NCBI RefSeq assembly: GCF_040529055.1 | Contig: NZ_CP132342.1 | Span: 3,160,001-3,224,000, forward strand | Direction of reading: 5' to 3' | DNA length: 64,000 nt | DNA from: Xanthomonas sontii | GTDB lineage: Bacteria > Pseudomonadota > Gammaproteobacteria > Xanthomonadales > Xanthomonadaceae | Part shown: positions 8,501-18,300 of the stretch, piece after piece | Position numbering within the stretch: position 1 is the stretch's first letter | Layout: each line of letters begins with the position of its first letter | The notes under the pieces: model-generated | The model's database searches: none | What the model was told of the DNA's origin: nothing | Seen by the model: only the letters and a program-made list of their open reading frames with translations | Made by a program: the position numbers and the translations under genes

Positions 8501-11500
8501 ATCCGCCGGTGCGATGATCTGTGTGGGCTCGCCATCGGCCAACTCGAAGCGGGTACGTAGTATCTCGTGGCGCGCGACGACCCGATCTAGAGCTTTGCGC
8601 AGCGAGGCTCGGTCGAGTTTTCCAGTTAGGCGCATTGCTGCCGGCATGTGATAGGCGGTGCCGGCATTGTCCAGCCGATCGAGGAACCAGAGCCTCTGCT
8701 GCGCCCACGACAACGGGAGTGGACGAGTTCGGTCGGCGGTCAAGATTTCGGAGATGCTTGCACTTCGCGCTGTTTCGACTGCCGTTGCGAAATCCGACAG
8801 TATCGGCCGTGCGAAAATTTCGCGGAGCTGGACCTCGACGCTTAACATCTGGCGGAGCCGCGAGATCACCTGCGCGGCAAGCAGCGAATGTCCACCCAGC
8901 TCAAAGAAGTGATCGTTCCGGCCGACCCTCGCCAACCCAAGCAGCTGCTGCCAGATGTTGGCAACCACCTGTTCAATATCGCCTTGTGGCGGTAGATACT
9001 CAGAGGCAGCCTGGTCGGCTGCTTCTGGTGCAGGCAGGGCTTTGCGATCTATCTTGCCATTGGGCGTGAGCGGAAAACGCTCCATTACGACGTAGCTGCT
9101 GGGTAACATGTAATCCGGGAGCGCCTGTGCCAGTTCGCCACGCAAAGCCGCCGCCGTCAGCGTCTTGCCTTGCTGTGCGCTCGCATAAGCCACCAGCCGT
9201 TTTTGCCCATGTACATCGTTGCGCGCATCCACGATGGCGTCGCGGACCCCCTCGCACCGTGTCAGCCGCATTTCGATCTCGCCTAGTTCGATGCGGAAGC
9301 CGCGAATCTTGACCTGAAAATCATTGCGGCCGCAGAACTCCAGGTTGCCGTCCGCCAGCCAGCGTCCCAGGTCGCCCGTCTTGTACATGCGTGCATCGGC
9401 GTCTAGGCCGAACGGATCAGGCAGGAAGCGCGCTTCGTTTAGTTCCGGTCGTGCCCAATAGCCACGCGCGACACCCACGCCACCGATGTATATTTCGCCA
9501 ACGACTCCAGAAGGCGCGGGGCGCAGCATGTCATCCAGGATGTAGATCCGAACATTCGGCAACGGTGTGCCGATGGGCAAAGCGTTGCCGATGGTGTCGA
9601 CGTAGGCGAACGAGGTGGCGCTGACGGTGGCTTCGGTTGGACCGTATACGTTGAAGAACTTGCGCCCGGAAGACCACTGTCTGGCAAGGGACGACGGACA
9701 GACGTCCCCACCGACGATGATGGTGTGCAAATCATCCAATGGCACATCTGTCGGCAACGCGGCCAGCGCCGGCAGCGGCAGGCTGACGTGGCTGATGCGC
9801 TTGCGCCTCAGCGTCTCTATCAATGGCTGCCCGGGGATCAGCGCGTCCGGATGCGCGAGGTGCAGGCTGGCCCCGCTACAAAGCGCCATGGCGATCTCTG
9901 AGATGCAGACATCGAAGCTGAAAGAGACAAACTGCAGCACGCGACTCTGCGGCGTTAGCAGGAGCGAGTCGATTTGCGCTGCAACCAAGTTGCACAGGCT
10001 GCGGTGCTCGACCAGCACGCCCTTCGGTAGCCCGCTCGAGCCGGATGTATAGATCATGTAAGCGAGCTGGTCCGGCGTCTGCCCGATTTCGCGCGTGTCA
10101 GGATCGGTACAGGGCTGCATAGCCCAGGATGCATCCTCTTCGTCGAGGAGCAGGACAGGTGCGTGGATCGCCGGCATAGTGGCAGCCAGGGCCGATTGGG
10201 TTAGTAGCACCATCGGCCTGCTGTCATTCAACATGAATTGCAGACGCTCGACTGGATAGGAAGGATCCAGCGGTACATAGGCGGCGCCGGACTTGAGGAC
10301 GGCAAGCACCGCCACGATCATATCCACGCTTCGCTGCATGCAAATCGCGATAAGCGTATCCGGACGTGCGCCAAGCGCGATCAGGGCGTGTGCAACACGA
10401 TTGGCACGGGCATTGAGTTCAGCGTAGCTAAGATGCGTTCCTTGGTAAGAGATCGCCAATGCGTCAGGCTGCGACCTTGCTTGCATTTCGAACAATTGGT
10501 GAACCAAAACAGTGTCAGGGTACGGCGCGCAGTTGGCATTTAAGTCGGTGATCAGCCGACGCCGTTCCGCATCGCTCAACATCTCGATTTCACTGATCGG
10601 CCTGTCTGGATCCGAAACCATCTCGGCAAGTGTGCGATGCAGGTATCCGACCCAACGACAGACAGTTTCTCGATCGAACAGGTCGCTGGCGTAGTTGAGG
10701 GTTCCGACCAGACGCCCGCCGACCTCGTTGAGCGAAAGGGTCAGGTCCAAGTGGGAGGTTTGCAGTGATTGTTCGATGCCTTCCAGAGTTAAACCCGGCA
10801 GCGTCAGTTCGCCGCGCTCAGGCGTGTTGTTCAGCGCCAGCATGACTTGGAACAGTGGGCTGTGGCTCAGGCTGCGCGTCGGCTGCAGCGCTTCCACCAC
10901 TTGCTCGAAGGGAAGATCCTGATGCTCGTACGCGGCGAGCGTCGACGCCTTTACTTGCTGTAGCAGTTGGCTCGTGCTTGGATCACCTTCCAGTCGCACC
11001 CGCAGAGCCAAGGTGTTCACAAATAGACCGAGTAGCCTCTCGACCTCTGCGCGTTGGCGGTTGGCCACAGGTGTGCCGATCACGATGTCATTTCCGCCGA
11101 CCAGTCGCGCCAGCACTACTGCCCAGGCTGCCAGTAGTGTCATGAACAGAGTGGCGCCGTTACGTTTGCTCAGTGCGTTCAGTTCGGAGACCAGCGTGGC
11201 TGACATTTCCACGGCGATGGTCGAACCCGCAAAGTTTTGAGTTGCCGGGCGCTGGTGGTCGGTGGGCAATTGCAACAGCTCAGGGGCGCCGGAAAGTTCT
11301 TGCGTCCAGAAGCTCAGTTGTTGTTGCAACTCATCCCCTTGCAGCCATTCTCGTTGCCAGGTGGAATAATCCGCATATTGGATCGTCAGTGGTGGAAGTG
11401 GATCTGGTTGATTTGCGAGAAAAGCGGCGTATAAGGCGCCGACTTCCTGGATCAGTAGCGAAATCGACCAGCCATCGGAAATGATGTGATGTTGGGTCAG

Positions 11501-12022
11501 AAAAAGAATATGCTGGTCTTTGTCGATGCGCAGCAATCTGCCTCTGATCAGCGGGCCTTTGGTCAGGTCAAAAGGTGCACCATGCGCTTGTTTGCTGAGG
11601 AGTTCTATTTCATTTTCCAGGTCGGCACCCATGAGATTGCATAGATCGTGTTCAAGCAACTCCAGGCCGATATCTGCGGGTGCGATGGACTGTACCGGAC
11701 CGTCTTCGTTAATTTTGAACGTAGTCCGGAGAATTTCATGGCGCGCAACGATTCGATCCAGCGCGCTACGCAATGCACCAGTGTCCAGAAGACCTGACAG
11801 CCGTAGGGCCGAGGGCATGTGATATGCCGCACTTGCGGAACTGTCCAACTGATCAACGAACCATAGGCGCTGCTGCCCCCAAGACAGCTGCAGCGGCTTG
11901 GTCCGGTCGGCCAGAGATAGCAGCGGGCGCGCCGCTTTCTTCTTTGCGATTATGCCCTGCTGCAGAAGTCTCTGCAGTTTGACGGCGCGCTTCAGTTGTT
12001 CCAGCGTGGCTTCATTTTGCAT
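3920..12022 (-). CDS. NRPS C: two-module terminal lipopeptide synthetase with tandem thioesterases
   Basis: 2700 aa, domain order C-A-T-C-A-T-TE-TE. The N-terminus (first 40 residues) is a short basic coil (LEQLKRAVKLQRLLQQG, then KKKAAR) suited to docking with the acidic tail of NRPS B. Both C domains are of the LCL look (SWxQQRLWF, HHIISDGWS). Both A domains have intact TSGS(S/T)GLPKG, YGPTE and NGKxDR motifs, and the carrier serines are Ser1046 and Ser2109 in GGHSLLA. Two alpha/beta-hydrolase thioesterases follow, with nucleophiles Ser2237 (GWSAGG) and Ser2518 (GHSYGG). The ATG lies 11 bp inside the end of NRPS B, with GAGAA upstream, so translation is coupled. Tandem TE ends are typical of Pseudomonas cyclic lipopeptide synthetases; release with macrocyclisation is the expected reaction. 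Confidence 0.97.
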   Translation of the reverse strand: MQNEATLEQLKRAVKLQRLLQQGIIAKKKAARPLLSLADRTKPLQLSWGQQRLWFVDQLDSSASAAYHMPSALRLSGLLDTGALRSALDRIVARHEILRTTFKINEDGPVQSIAPADIGLELLEHDLCNLMGADLENEIELLSKQAHGAPFDLTKGPLIRGRLLRIDKDQHILFLTQHHIISDGWSISLLIQEVGALYAAFLANQPDPLPPLTIQYADYSTWQREWLQGDELQQQLSFWTQELSGAPELLQLPTDHQRPATQNFAGSTIAVEMSATLVSELNALSKRNGATLFMTLLAAWAVVLARLVGGNDIVIGTPVANRQRAEVERLLGLFVNTLALRVRLEGDPSTSQLLQQVKASTLAAYEHQDLPFEQVVEALQPTRSLSHSPLFQVMLALNNTPERGELTLPGLTLEGIEQSLQTSHLDLTLSLNEVGGRLVGTLNYASDLFDRETVCRWVGYLHRTLAEMVSDPDRPISEIEMLSDAERRRLITDLNANCAPYPDTVLVHQLFEMQARSQPDALAISYQGTHLSYAELNARANRVAHALIALGARPDTLIAICMQRSVDMIVAVLAVLKSGAAYVPLDPSYPVERLQFMLNDSRPMVLLTQSALAATMPAIHAPVLLLDEEDASWAMQPCTDPDTREIGQTPDQLAYMIYTSGSSGLPKGVLVEHRSLCNLVAAQIDSLLLTPQSRVLQFVSFSFDVCISEIAMALCSGASLHLAHPDALIPGQPLIETLRRKRISHVSLPLPALAALPTDVPLDDLHTIIVGGDVCPSSLARQWSSGRKFFNVYGPTEATVSATSFAYVDTIGNALPIGTPLPNVRIYILDDMLRPAPSGVVGEIYIGGVGVARGYWARPELNEARFLPDPFGLDADARMYKTGDLGRWLADGNLEFCGRNDFQVKIRGFRIELGEIEMRLTRCEGVRDAIVDARNDVHGQKRLVAYASAQQGKTLTAAALRGELAQALPDYMLPSSYVVMERFPLTPNGKIDRKALPAPEAADQAASEYLPPQGDIEQVVANIWQQLLGLARVGRNDHFFELGGHSLLAAQVISRLRQMLSVEVQLREIFARPILSDFATAVETARSASISEILTADRTRPLPLSWAQQRLWFLDRLDNAGTAYHMPAAMRLTGKLDRASLRKALDRVVARHEILRTRFELADGEPTQIIAPADSGFTLFEHDLRALPEHLKAETVQELSTQEMQAPFDLQTGPLIRGQLLQLSESEHVLLLTQHHIISDGWSIPLLVNEVGALYSAFHTGTDDPLPPLALQYADYAVWQRDWLRGAALDKQVAFWKTQLTDAPTLLELPTDRPRPALQTHLGGTVPLELPAPLAQALRALNQRHGTTMFMTLLAGWSIVLSRLSGQEDLVIGASIANRQRAEIEPLLGFFVNTLALRMRLHEDPTVTDLLSYTKATTLAAYEHQDVPFEQVVEAVQPVRSMSHSPLFQVMLALNNNHDEGELVVPGLSISGIAQTQNVSRFDLTLALRESGDTLEGSLTYSSDLFDRATIERWAEHLVQVLSDMADHDKRHISQLNLLSSEDQRRLIFEFNDTGRDFQQTDLLHRLFEARAHEQPDAVAVVYQNTQLTYGELNRRANQVAHALLELGSKPDARVAICLERSVEMAVAILGVLKSGAGYVPLDPTYPSERLAHMLADSSPLALLTQNTLQPSLPATAIPVIVLDVATAAIAGKPETDPDPNVLGCHPRQLAYVIYTSGSTGLPKGVMIEHRSAVNFWNVMRETTHRPCPPHARIAVNASYTFDMSLKGWLQLLSGHTLHLIPQHLRADAKAFCGFLEAHRIDAFDCTPSQLEALLSAGLMESPDYRACSVLIGGEAIGNTLWERLRQSVTTRFFNMYGPTEATIDATICEINGSTSSAHIGGPIHNVRTYLLDTHGKPVPLGIPGEIHIGGTGVARGYLQRPELSAERFLPDPFGTETDARMYKTGDLGSWRADGTIKYLGRNDFQVKIRGFRVELGEIEARLRDFPGVRDAVVVAREDVTGGKRLIAYLVAQGPTSPGIAELREHLSSSLAEFMVPSLFQILGAFPLNANGKLDRNALPTPDGDAMLSGTYEAPTGPTEIALTEIWKELLEVDRIGRNDDFFELGGHSLLAIQLIAQIQQRLATELGLRELFSGSKLRDLAATVDHRRTWHPNLAPIRTSGDARPLFLVHPGEGEVGYAHALAPWIDTDIPVYALAASGFLEEEPPHATVEEMADCYIGAMREVQPTGPYRIAGWSAGGTIAYEIAHRLIAADEQVDFLGLLDTTAVYPPLPAIAAGAMDGTSAQAATVLAWLSATVSPQLLERLEPLAAAGSIEEMLACCQDADELPPGIPISMLHRHALVRYSIAAAVRRYVLPSIPVEVHLFSAQDQYREDPSLGWTQSIGRRLRQYPVGGDHRTMVERTHLPSLAGALCKAMHQAQAQHLPASEAAYEPCIVLRSGTRRESTVLCIPGAGSSVAVFASLSQALPAGTAMHGMQARGLCGTLVPHLSVESAARAYIRSLHRASLRAPYRLLGHSYGGWIACEMACQLQAAGEHVSALVVLDTEAPQATPSGNARCSRLDSLLRLVELYEMRLGRPLPLSAVDLVGLDEEAQLALLLSRLVAAGIVPAKTRIEVMRGIVRVFCGNLAEHYVLPTTSLPRVHVAIASDDDNAAAQRDAWHGLTPSAAIWSAPGNHMTMLEMPNVEKLAAWLHPILSSN
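5588..8776 (-). other. NRPS module 11 (C-A-T), acidic-residue-like code
   Basis: Approximate boundaries. The specificity residues read by alignment to PheA are D-M-K-D-L-G-M-I-D, six of nine matching the Glu code DAKDLGVVD. Lys at position 239 fits a carboxylate side chain. Prediction: Glu or a Glu/Gln-like residue, moderate to low certainty. Confidence 0.75.
8777..12022 (-). other. NRPS module 10 (C-A-T), unresolved code
   Basis: Approximate boundaries. The code read by eye is D-V-S-S-I-G-V-V-S. It shares five of nine positions with the Trp code DVALVGAVS, too few for a firm call. The carrier serine is Ser1046 of NRPS C. Confidence 0.7.
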
Positions 12023-15000
12023 TGTGATTCTCTTTTAGCATTGCCAACAGTTCGCTCTCGACAAGTGTGGCGAGATCGCTGTCGATGTCATGAATGTCGT
12101 CTTCTTCGTACAGGGCAAGTTGAAGCTCGGTGATCACATCGGCGATATCAATCAAGGTTGGCTGCATGAAGAGTGCTTTGAGCGGAAGTTCGATTTCCAT
12201 GCATTCGCGTACGCGTGCCACGAACTGAGTGGCCAGCAAGGAGTGGCCGCCGAGTTCGAAGAAGTGGTCGTGCCGGCCGACGCGTTCGACGCCCAGCAGG
12301 TCTTGCCAGATCTCGGCGATGATCGGTTCGGTCGGCCCTTGCGGGGCCTCGTAGGGCTTGGTGGCCAGGGCGGTGTGATCGGGCGCAGGCAGGGCCTTGC
12401 GGTCGAGTTTGCCGTTGGGAGTGAGCGGGAAGGCGGGCAGGGTGACGAAGGCGGCCGGCAGCATGTACTCGGGCAACACGTGCGCCAGGTGTTCGCGCAG
12501 TGCGGCGGCGTGCAGCTCGGCCTCGGGCTGGGCGATGAGGTAGGCGACCAGGCGCTTGTCGCCGGGGGTGTCCTCGCGCACGGCCACCAGCGCATCGCGG
12601 ACGCCGGCGCAGGCGCTGAGCTGGGCCTCGATCTCGCCCAGTTCGATGCGGAAGCCGCGCAGCTTGACCTGGAAGTCGTTGCGGCCGTGGTACTCCAGGG
12701 TGCCATCGGGCCGCCAGCGGCCGAGATCGCCGGTGCGGTACATGCGCGCATCGGGCTGGTCGCTGAAGGGATCGGGCAGGAAGCGCTCGGCGGTCAGATC
12801 GGAGCGGTTGAGGTAGCCGCGCGCCACGCCCGGCCCGCCGATGTAGAGCTCGCCGATAGCGCCCAGTGGCACGGGGTGCCTGGCGGCGTCGAGCACGTAG
12901 ACCTGGGTATTGGCGATCGGGCGGCCGATCGGGATGCTGTGGGCCTGGTTCGGTACCGCTTCGATGCAGAAGGTCGTGGCGAACGTCGTGGTCTCGGTCG
13001 GACCATAGGCGTTGATCACCTGTTGCGGCCGTTGCGGCTGGGAGAGCAATTGGGCCACGCGGCGCGGGTCGAGGACATCGCCGCCGATCAACAGGTAGCG
13101 CAGTTGGGCGAAGGCCGCGTCCAGCACGCCGACATACTGGTTGAACAAGCCCACGGTCAGCCACAGCGCGGTGACGCGGTGACGCTGCAGGCAAGCGCGC
13201 AATTGGGCCGGATCGAGCATGACCTCGTGCGGGACGACACACAGGGCCGCGCCATGGAGCAAGGGTGCCCAGACTTCCCAGGTTGCCGCATCGAAGGCGG
13301 GATTGGCGCCATGGGCGACGACGTCGGTGGGTTCCAGGGCGGCGTAGCGGGTTTGCATGACCAGCCGCAGGACGCTGCGGTGTTCGACCATGACGCCCTT
13401 GGGCACGCCGGTCGAGCCGGAGGTGTAGATGATGTAGGCCAATGCGTGGGCGGTGAGGCCCGAGACAGATGGGGCGGTATGCGGCAGGTCGGCGAACTGG
13501 GTGGCGTCGTCCTCGATCAGGATGAGCGAGGGTGCGTCTGTGGGCAGGCGATCATGCAGGCCTGCCTCGGTCACGACGGCGGTCGGCCGGCAGTCGGCGA
13601 GCAGTTGGGCCACACGCTCCGGGGGATAGGTGGCATCCAGCGGAACATAGGTGGCGCCGGCCTTGAGGACGGCGAGCATGGCCACGACGGAGCTGATGCG
13701 CCGTTGCAGGAGCATGGCAACCCGATCCTCAAGACCGACGCCCAGGCCGATCAGGGAGTGGGCGAGGCGGTTGGCACGTGCATCGAGTTCGGCGTAGGTG
13801 AGGGTCTGGGTGTCGCAGACCAGGGCGATGGCCTGTGGCGTGCGTGCGGCTTGTTCCTCGAACAGCTGATGGATCAGGCGATCGTGCGGGTAGTCCTGTG
13901 CCGTGGCATTGAAGTCGACCAGCAAATGCCGGCGCTCGGCGTCGTCGAGCATGTCCAGAGTGGACAGGTGTTGCTGCTGCGGGGCATCCAGCATGGCCTG
14001 GAGCAGGCGCAGGAAATAGCCGATCCAACGCTGTGCGGTGCCGGGCTGGAACAGGTCGCTGGCATAGGTGAGCTGGCCTTCCATGCGCTCGCCAGCGGTG
14101 TGCAGCGAGAGCGAGAGGTCGAAGTGGGCCGAGCCGATGGCCTGTTCGACTGGACTCAAGGTCAGCCCGGGCAAGGCCAGGGGCTGTCCGAGCGGGGTGT
14201 TGTCCAGGGCCAGCATGACCTGGAACAGAGGGCTGTGGCTGAGGCTGCGTACCGGCTGCAGGGCTTCGACGACCTGCTCGAAGGGCAGGTCCTGGTGCTC
14301 GTAGGCGGTCAGGGTGGTGTGCCGGACCTGGGCCAGCAGGTCGGCGACGGTGGGGTCTTCATCCAGGCGCACGCGCAAGGCCAGGGTGTTGACGAAGAAG
14401 CCGATCAGCGGCTCGACCTCGGTGCGCTGGCGGTTGGCCACCGGGGTGCCGACGACCACCTCGTGCTGGCCGCTCAGGCGTGCCAGCACGAGGGACCAGG
14501 CGGCCAGCAGGGTCATGAACGGGGTGACGCCGTGGCGTCGGCTGACGGCCTGCAGCTTGTCGACCAAGGGGGCGGGCAGGACGATGGGCAGGCTAGCGCC
14601 GGCATGGCGCTGGACCAGCGGACGCGGCCGGTCGGTGGGCAGTTCCAGGTAGGCCGGAGCGCCCTCCAGGTGCTGCTTCCAGAACGCGAGCTGGCGGGCG
14701 GTGACCTCGCCATGCAGCCACTGGCGTTGCCAGGCGGCGTAGTCGGCGTACTGCAGGGCCAGCGGCGGCAGCGGATCGGGTTGGTCCAGGCGGAAGGCCG
14801 CGTACAACGCCGCCACTTCCTGGATCAGCACGCCGATGGACCAGCCGTCGGAGACGATGTGATGCTGGGTAACCAGCAGCACATGCTCGGTGGGCGACAG
14901 GCGCAGCAGCTGGCCGCGGATCAACCGATCGTGTTCCAGGTCGAAGGGCGCGGCGGCCTCGGCCGCGGCGCGTTCGGCCACGGCCTGCTGTTGGACCTGG

Positions 15001-15323
15001 TCGTGCAGATGGGACAGATCGTGTTCGGCCAGGCGCAAGCCGACCTGGGGCGGGGCGATGACCTGGATCGGCTCGCCCTGGTGCAGGGCGAAGGTGGTGC
15101 GCAGGCTCTCGTGGCGTTCGACGATGCGGTCCAGGGTGCGCTGCAAGGCGATGCGGTCCAGGTGTCCGGACAGGCGCAGGGCGGCAGGCATGTGGTAGGC
15201 GGCGCCGGCGGCGTGGTCGAGTTGGTCGAGGAACCACAGGCGTTGCTGCGCCCAGGACAGCGGCAGGGGCTGGGTGCGGTCGGCCAGGGGGAGTGTGTCG
15301 GCCTCGGCGCGGGCGGCGGTGTG
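12012..15323 (-). other. NRPS module 9 (C-A-T), Val-like code
   Basis: Approximate boundaries. The code D-A-W-W-L-G-A-T-F is identical to modules 5 and 6 and shares six of nine positions with Val DAFWIGGTF. The A core is close to those of modules 5 and 6 but has its own substitutions. It ends in the acidic docking tail. Confidence 0.8.
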
Positions 15324-18300
15324 GACCTGGGCGGCGAAGGCAGCGAGGCTGGGGTGGGCGAACAGCTCGCGCAGGGGCACGTCCACGGCCAGGGACTGAC
15401 GCAGGCGGGCGATGAGCTGCACGGCCAGCAAGGAGTGACCGCCGAGTTCGAAGAAGTGGTCGTGCCGGCCGACCCGTTCCACGCCGAGCAGGTCTTGCCA
15501 GACCTCGGCGATGGCCTGTTCGGTCGGCCCTTGTGGTGCCTCGTAGGGCTTGGTGGCCAGGGCGGTGTGGTCGGGTGCGGGCAGGGCCTTGCGGTCGCGC
15601 TTGCCGTTGGGGGTGAGCGGGAAGGCGGGCAGGGTGACGAAGGCGGCCGGCAGCATGTACTCGGGCAACACGTGCGCCAGGTGTTCGCGCAGTTCGGCGG
15701 CGTGCAGCTCGGCCTCGGGCTGGGCGATGAGGTAGGCGACCAGGCGCTTGTCGCCGGGGGTGTCCTCGCGCACGGCCACCAGCGCATCGCGGACGCCGGC
15801 GCAGGCGCTGAGCTGGGCCTCGATCTCGCCCAGTTCGATGCGGAAGCCGCGCAGCTTGACCTGGAAGTCGTTGCGGCCGTGGTACTCCAGGGTGCCATCG
15901 GGCCGCCAGCGGCCGAGATCGCCGGTGCGGTACATGCGCGCATCGGGCTGGTCGCTGAAGGGATCGGGCAGGAAGCGTTCGGCGGTCAGCTCGGGGCGGT
16001 TGAGGTAGCCGCGCGCCACGCCCGGCCCGCCGATGTAAAGCTCACCGATGGCGCCAAGAGCGACTGGCTGCAGGTGCTTGTTCAACAGATAGATAGAGGT
16101 GTTGCCGATCGGCGCGCCGATCGGCAGCGTAGTGGCCCGCTCCGAAATGGAAACGATGTCGTAGGTTGTCGCAAATGTAGTGGTTTCGGTCGGACCGTAG
16201 CAATGCACCAGGTGACGCGGCGCAGCGCTGGAGAAAATCTTCCGGATGTGTTGGATGTCGGTCTGTTCGCCCCCGAACAGCAGGTAGTTCATCTTTGGCA
16301 ACACCAACGACAGGACATCGGCATATTGGTTGAACAGTGCGACTGTCAGGAATGCTGCCGTCGCGCCACTACTTTGTAGTAGGCGGGCAAAGCGTGGCGC
16401 ATCCAGCACGACATCCTGCGGCACGAGTAGTACTCTGCCGCCATTGAGCAGCGCGGACCACAGTTCCCAGGTGGCCGCGTCGAAAGCGATATTGGCGCAG
16501 TGCACGACACAGTCATTCGCGCCGATTTCAGCGAAAGGATTATCTATCACCAACCGCAAGACGCTGCGGTGTTCGACCATGACGCCCTTGGGCATGCCGG
16601 TAGAACCGGACGTATAGATGACATAGGCGAGGTTGCGCGAACTGACGAACTGGGAATCGGGAGCAGTTGCAGGCTGCAAGGCGATTTCGTGTTCGATCGT
16701 CGGATCGTCCAGGCACAGTGCCAAGCGGTCCGGCAGGGAGACCTGCATGTGCAGCGAACGCGAGATGAGCACGATTGCCGGGGTGGCATCGTCCAGCATG
16801 TGCCGGATACGACTTTCCGGATAGTCCGGATCGATTGGCAAATAAGCACCGCCAGCCTTGAGGATGCCCAGGATTGCTACCACCATCTGGATAGAGCGTT
16901 CAAAGCATAGGCCGACCAGCGTGTCCGAACTGACTGCCCGTTGCGTGCGCAGGTAATGGGCGAGGCGGTTGGCGCGTGCATCGAGTTCGGCGTAGGTGAG
17001 GGTCTGGGTGTCGCAGACCAGGGCGATGGCCTGTGGCGTGCGTGCGGCCTGTTCCTCGAACAGCTGATGGATCAGGCGATCGTGCGGGTAGTCCCGTGCC
17101 GTGGCATTGAAGTCAACCAGTAGTGTTTGGCGCTCAGCGGCAGGCAATACATCCAGTTCGACCAAGGGCCGTTCCGGCGTCTGCTCCAGCGTCTGGACCA
17201 CCGCCTCAATGGCGCTCTGGAAATATCCCAGCATCCGTTCCGGAGCGATGCCCTGGCAGATCGCTTTCAATCCGAACTGTTCGCCGAAGTCGTCCACACA
17301 CATCGAGACTGGATAATTGGTCCTTTCCTCACTAAGCAGCAATTCCATTCCTAGCAGCGCGCCCGGATGCGTATTGGCTGGCGCGCTATGGCGATAGTTG
17401 AGCAAGGCGCCGAACAGCGGCTGCGTGGCCGGTACGCCACTGCACCGCTGCGCCAAGGTCAGCGGTGCCTGCTCGTGGCGCAACAGCTCGCCCAATTGCA
17501 CGGCCATCTGCGTCACTGCGTCGCGCACACTCAGTCCCGTCAGGGAGATGCGCAGCGGCAAGGTGTTGATGAACAGGCCCACCGCGGTGCCGACGCCCGC
17601 CCCGCCTTGCATGCGCCCGCTCAGGACCGTACCGAACACCACGTCTTCGCGGCCGCCGTCGCTGCTGTGCAATACCTGCGCCCAGGCCACGTGGAACAGC
17701 ACCGCGGGGGAGACCCCATGTTGCCGCGCCAGTTGGCGTAGCTGTGCGCAAAGCACTGGCGGCAAGACCGATTTGACTTCGGTGATCGGGCTTGTATCGT
17801 CGTCGCGGATCGCGAGCAACCCAAACGGTGCGGTCGGCTCGCTCAGGTCGCCCAGTTGCTGGCGGAAATAGGTCTCATGGGCCTCGGTCGACACCGCGCG
17901 CATGTGCGCGATGAAGTTGCGGTAGGGAAGCGATGGCGGCAACTGGTCGGCGTGCCCCTGCAACACCGCCTGGATCTCGGCGATGATCACTTCCAGGGTG
18001 ATGTGGTCGCAGACCAGATGGTGGGTCAAGAGCGACAACCGCCATTGGTGGGTCAGCGGATCGCGGGCGATGTAGGCCGCAAGCAGAGGAGCGCGCTGCA
18101 GATCCAGGCGCTGGGTGGCGGGATCGGTATGTGCGAGTAGTTCCTGCAACGACAGGAACCCCAGTTCGTGTCGCGGCAACGGTGCACGACGCTGCACGAG
18201 TTGCACGGCCTGGGGCAGGTCGCGCCAATGGATGGCGGTGCGCAGGATATCGTGGCGATCAATGACGATCTGCAGCGCGTGCAGAAACGCATCTAGCTGT

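Noticed and set aside
12090..16379. 1429-codon plus-strand open frame opposite NRPS B
   Set aside because: It is the antisense frame of a GC-rich repeated gene; its product is low-complexity Gly/Gln/Val/Asp and repeats wherever the NRPS modules repeat (also 20184-23543, 25446-29483, 30399-33833, 33930-36491, 37095-40163).
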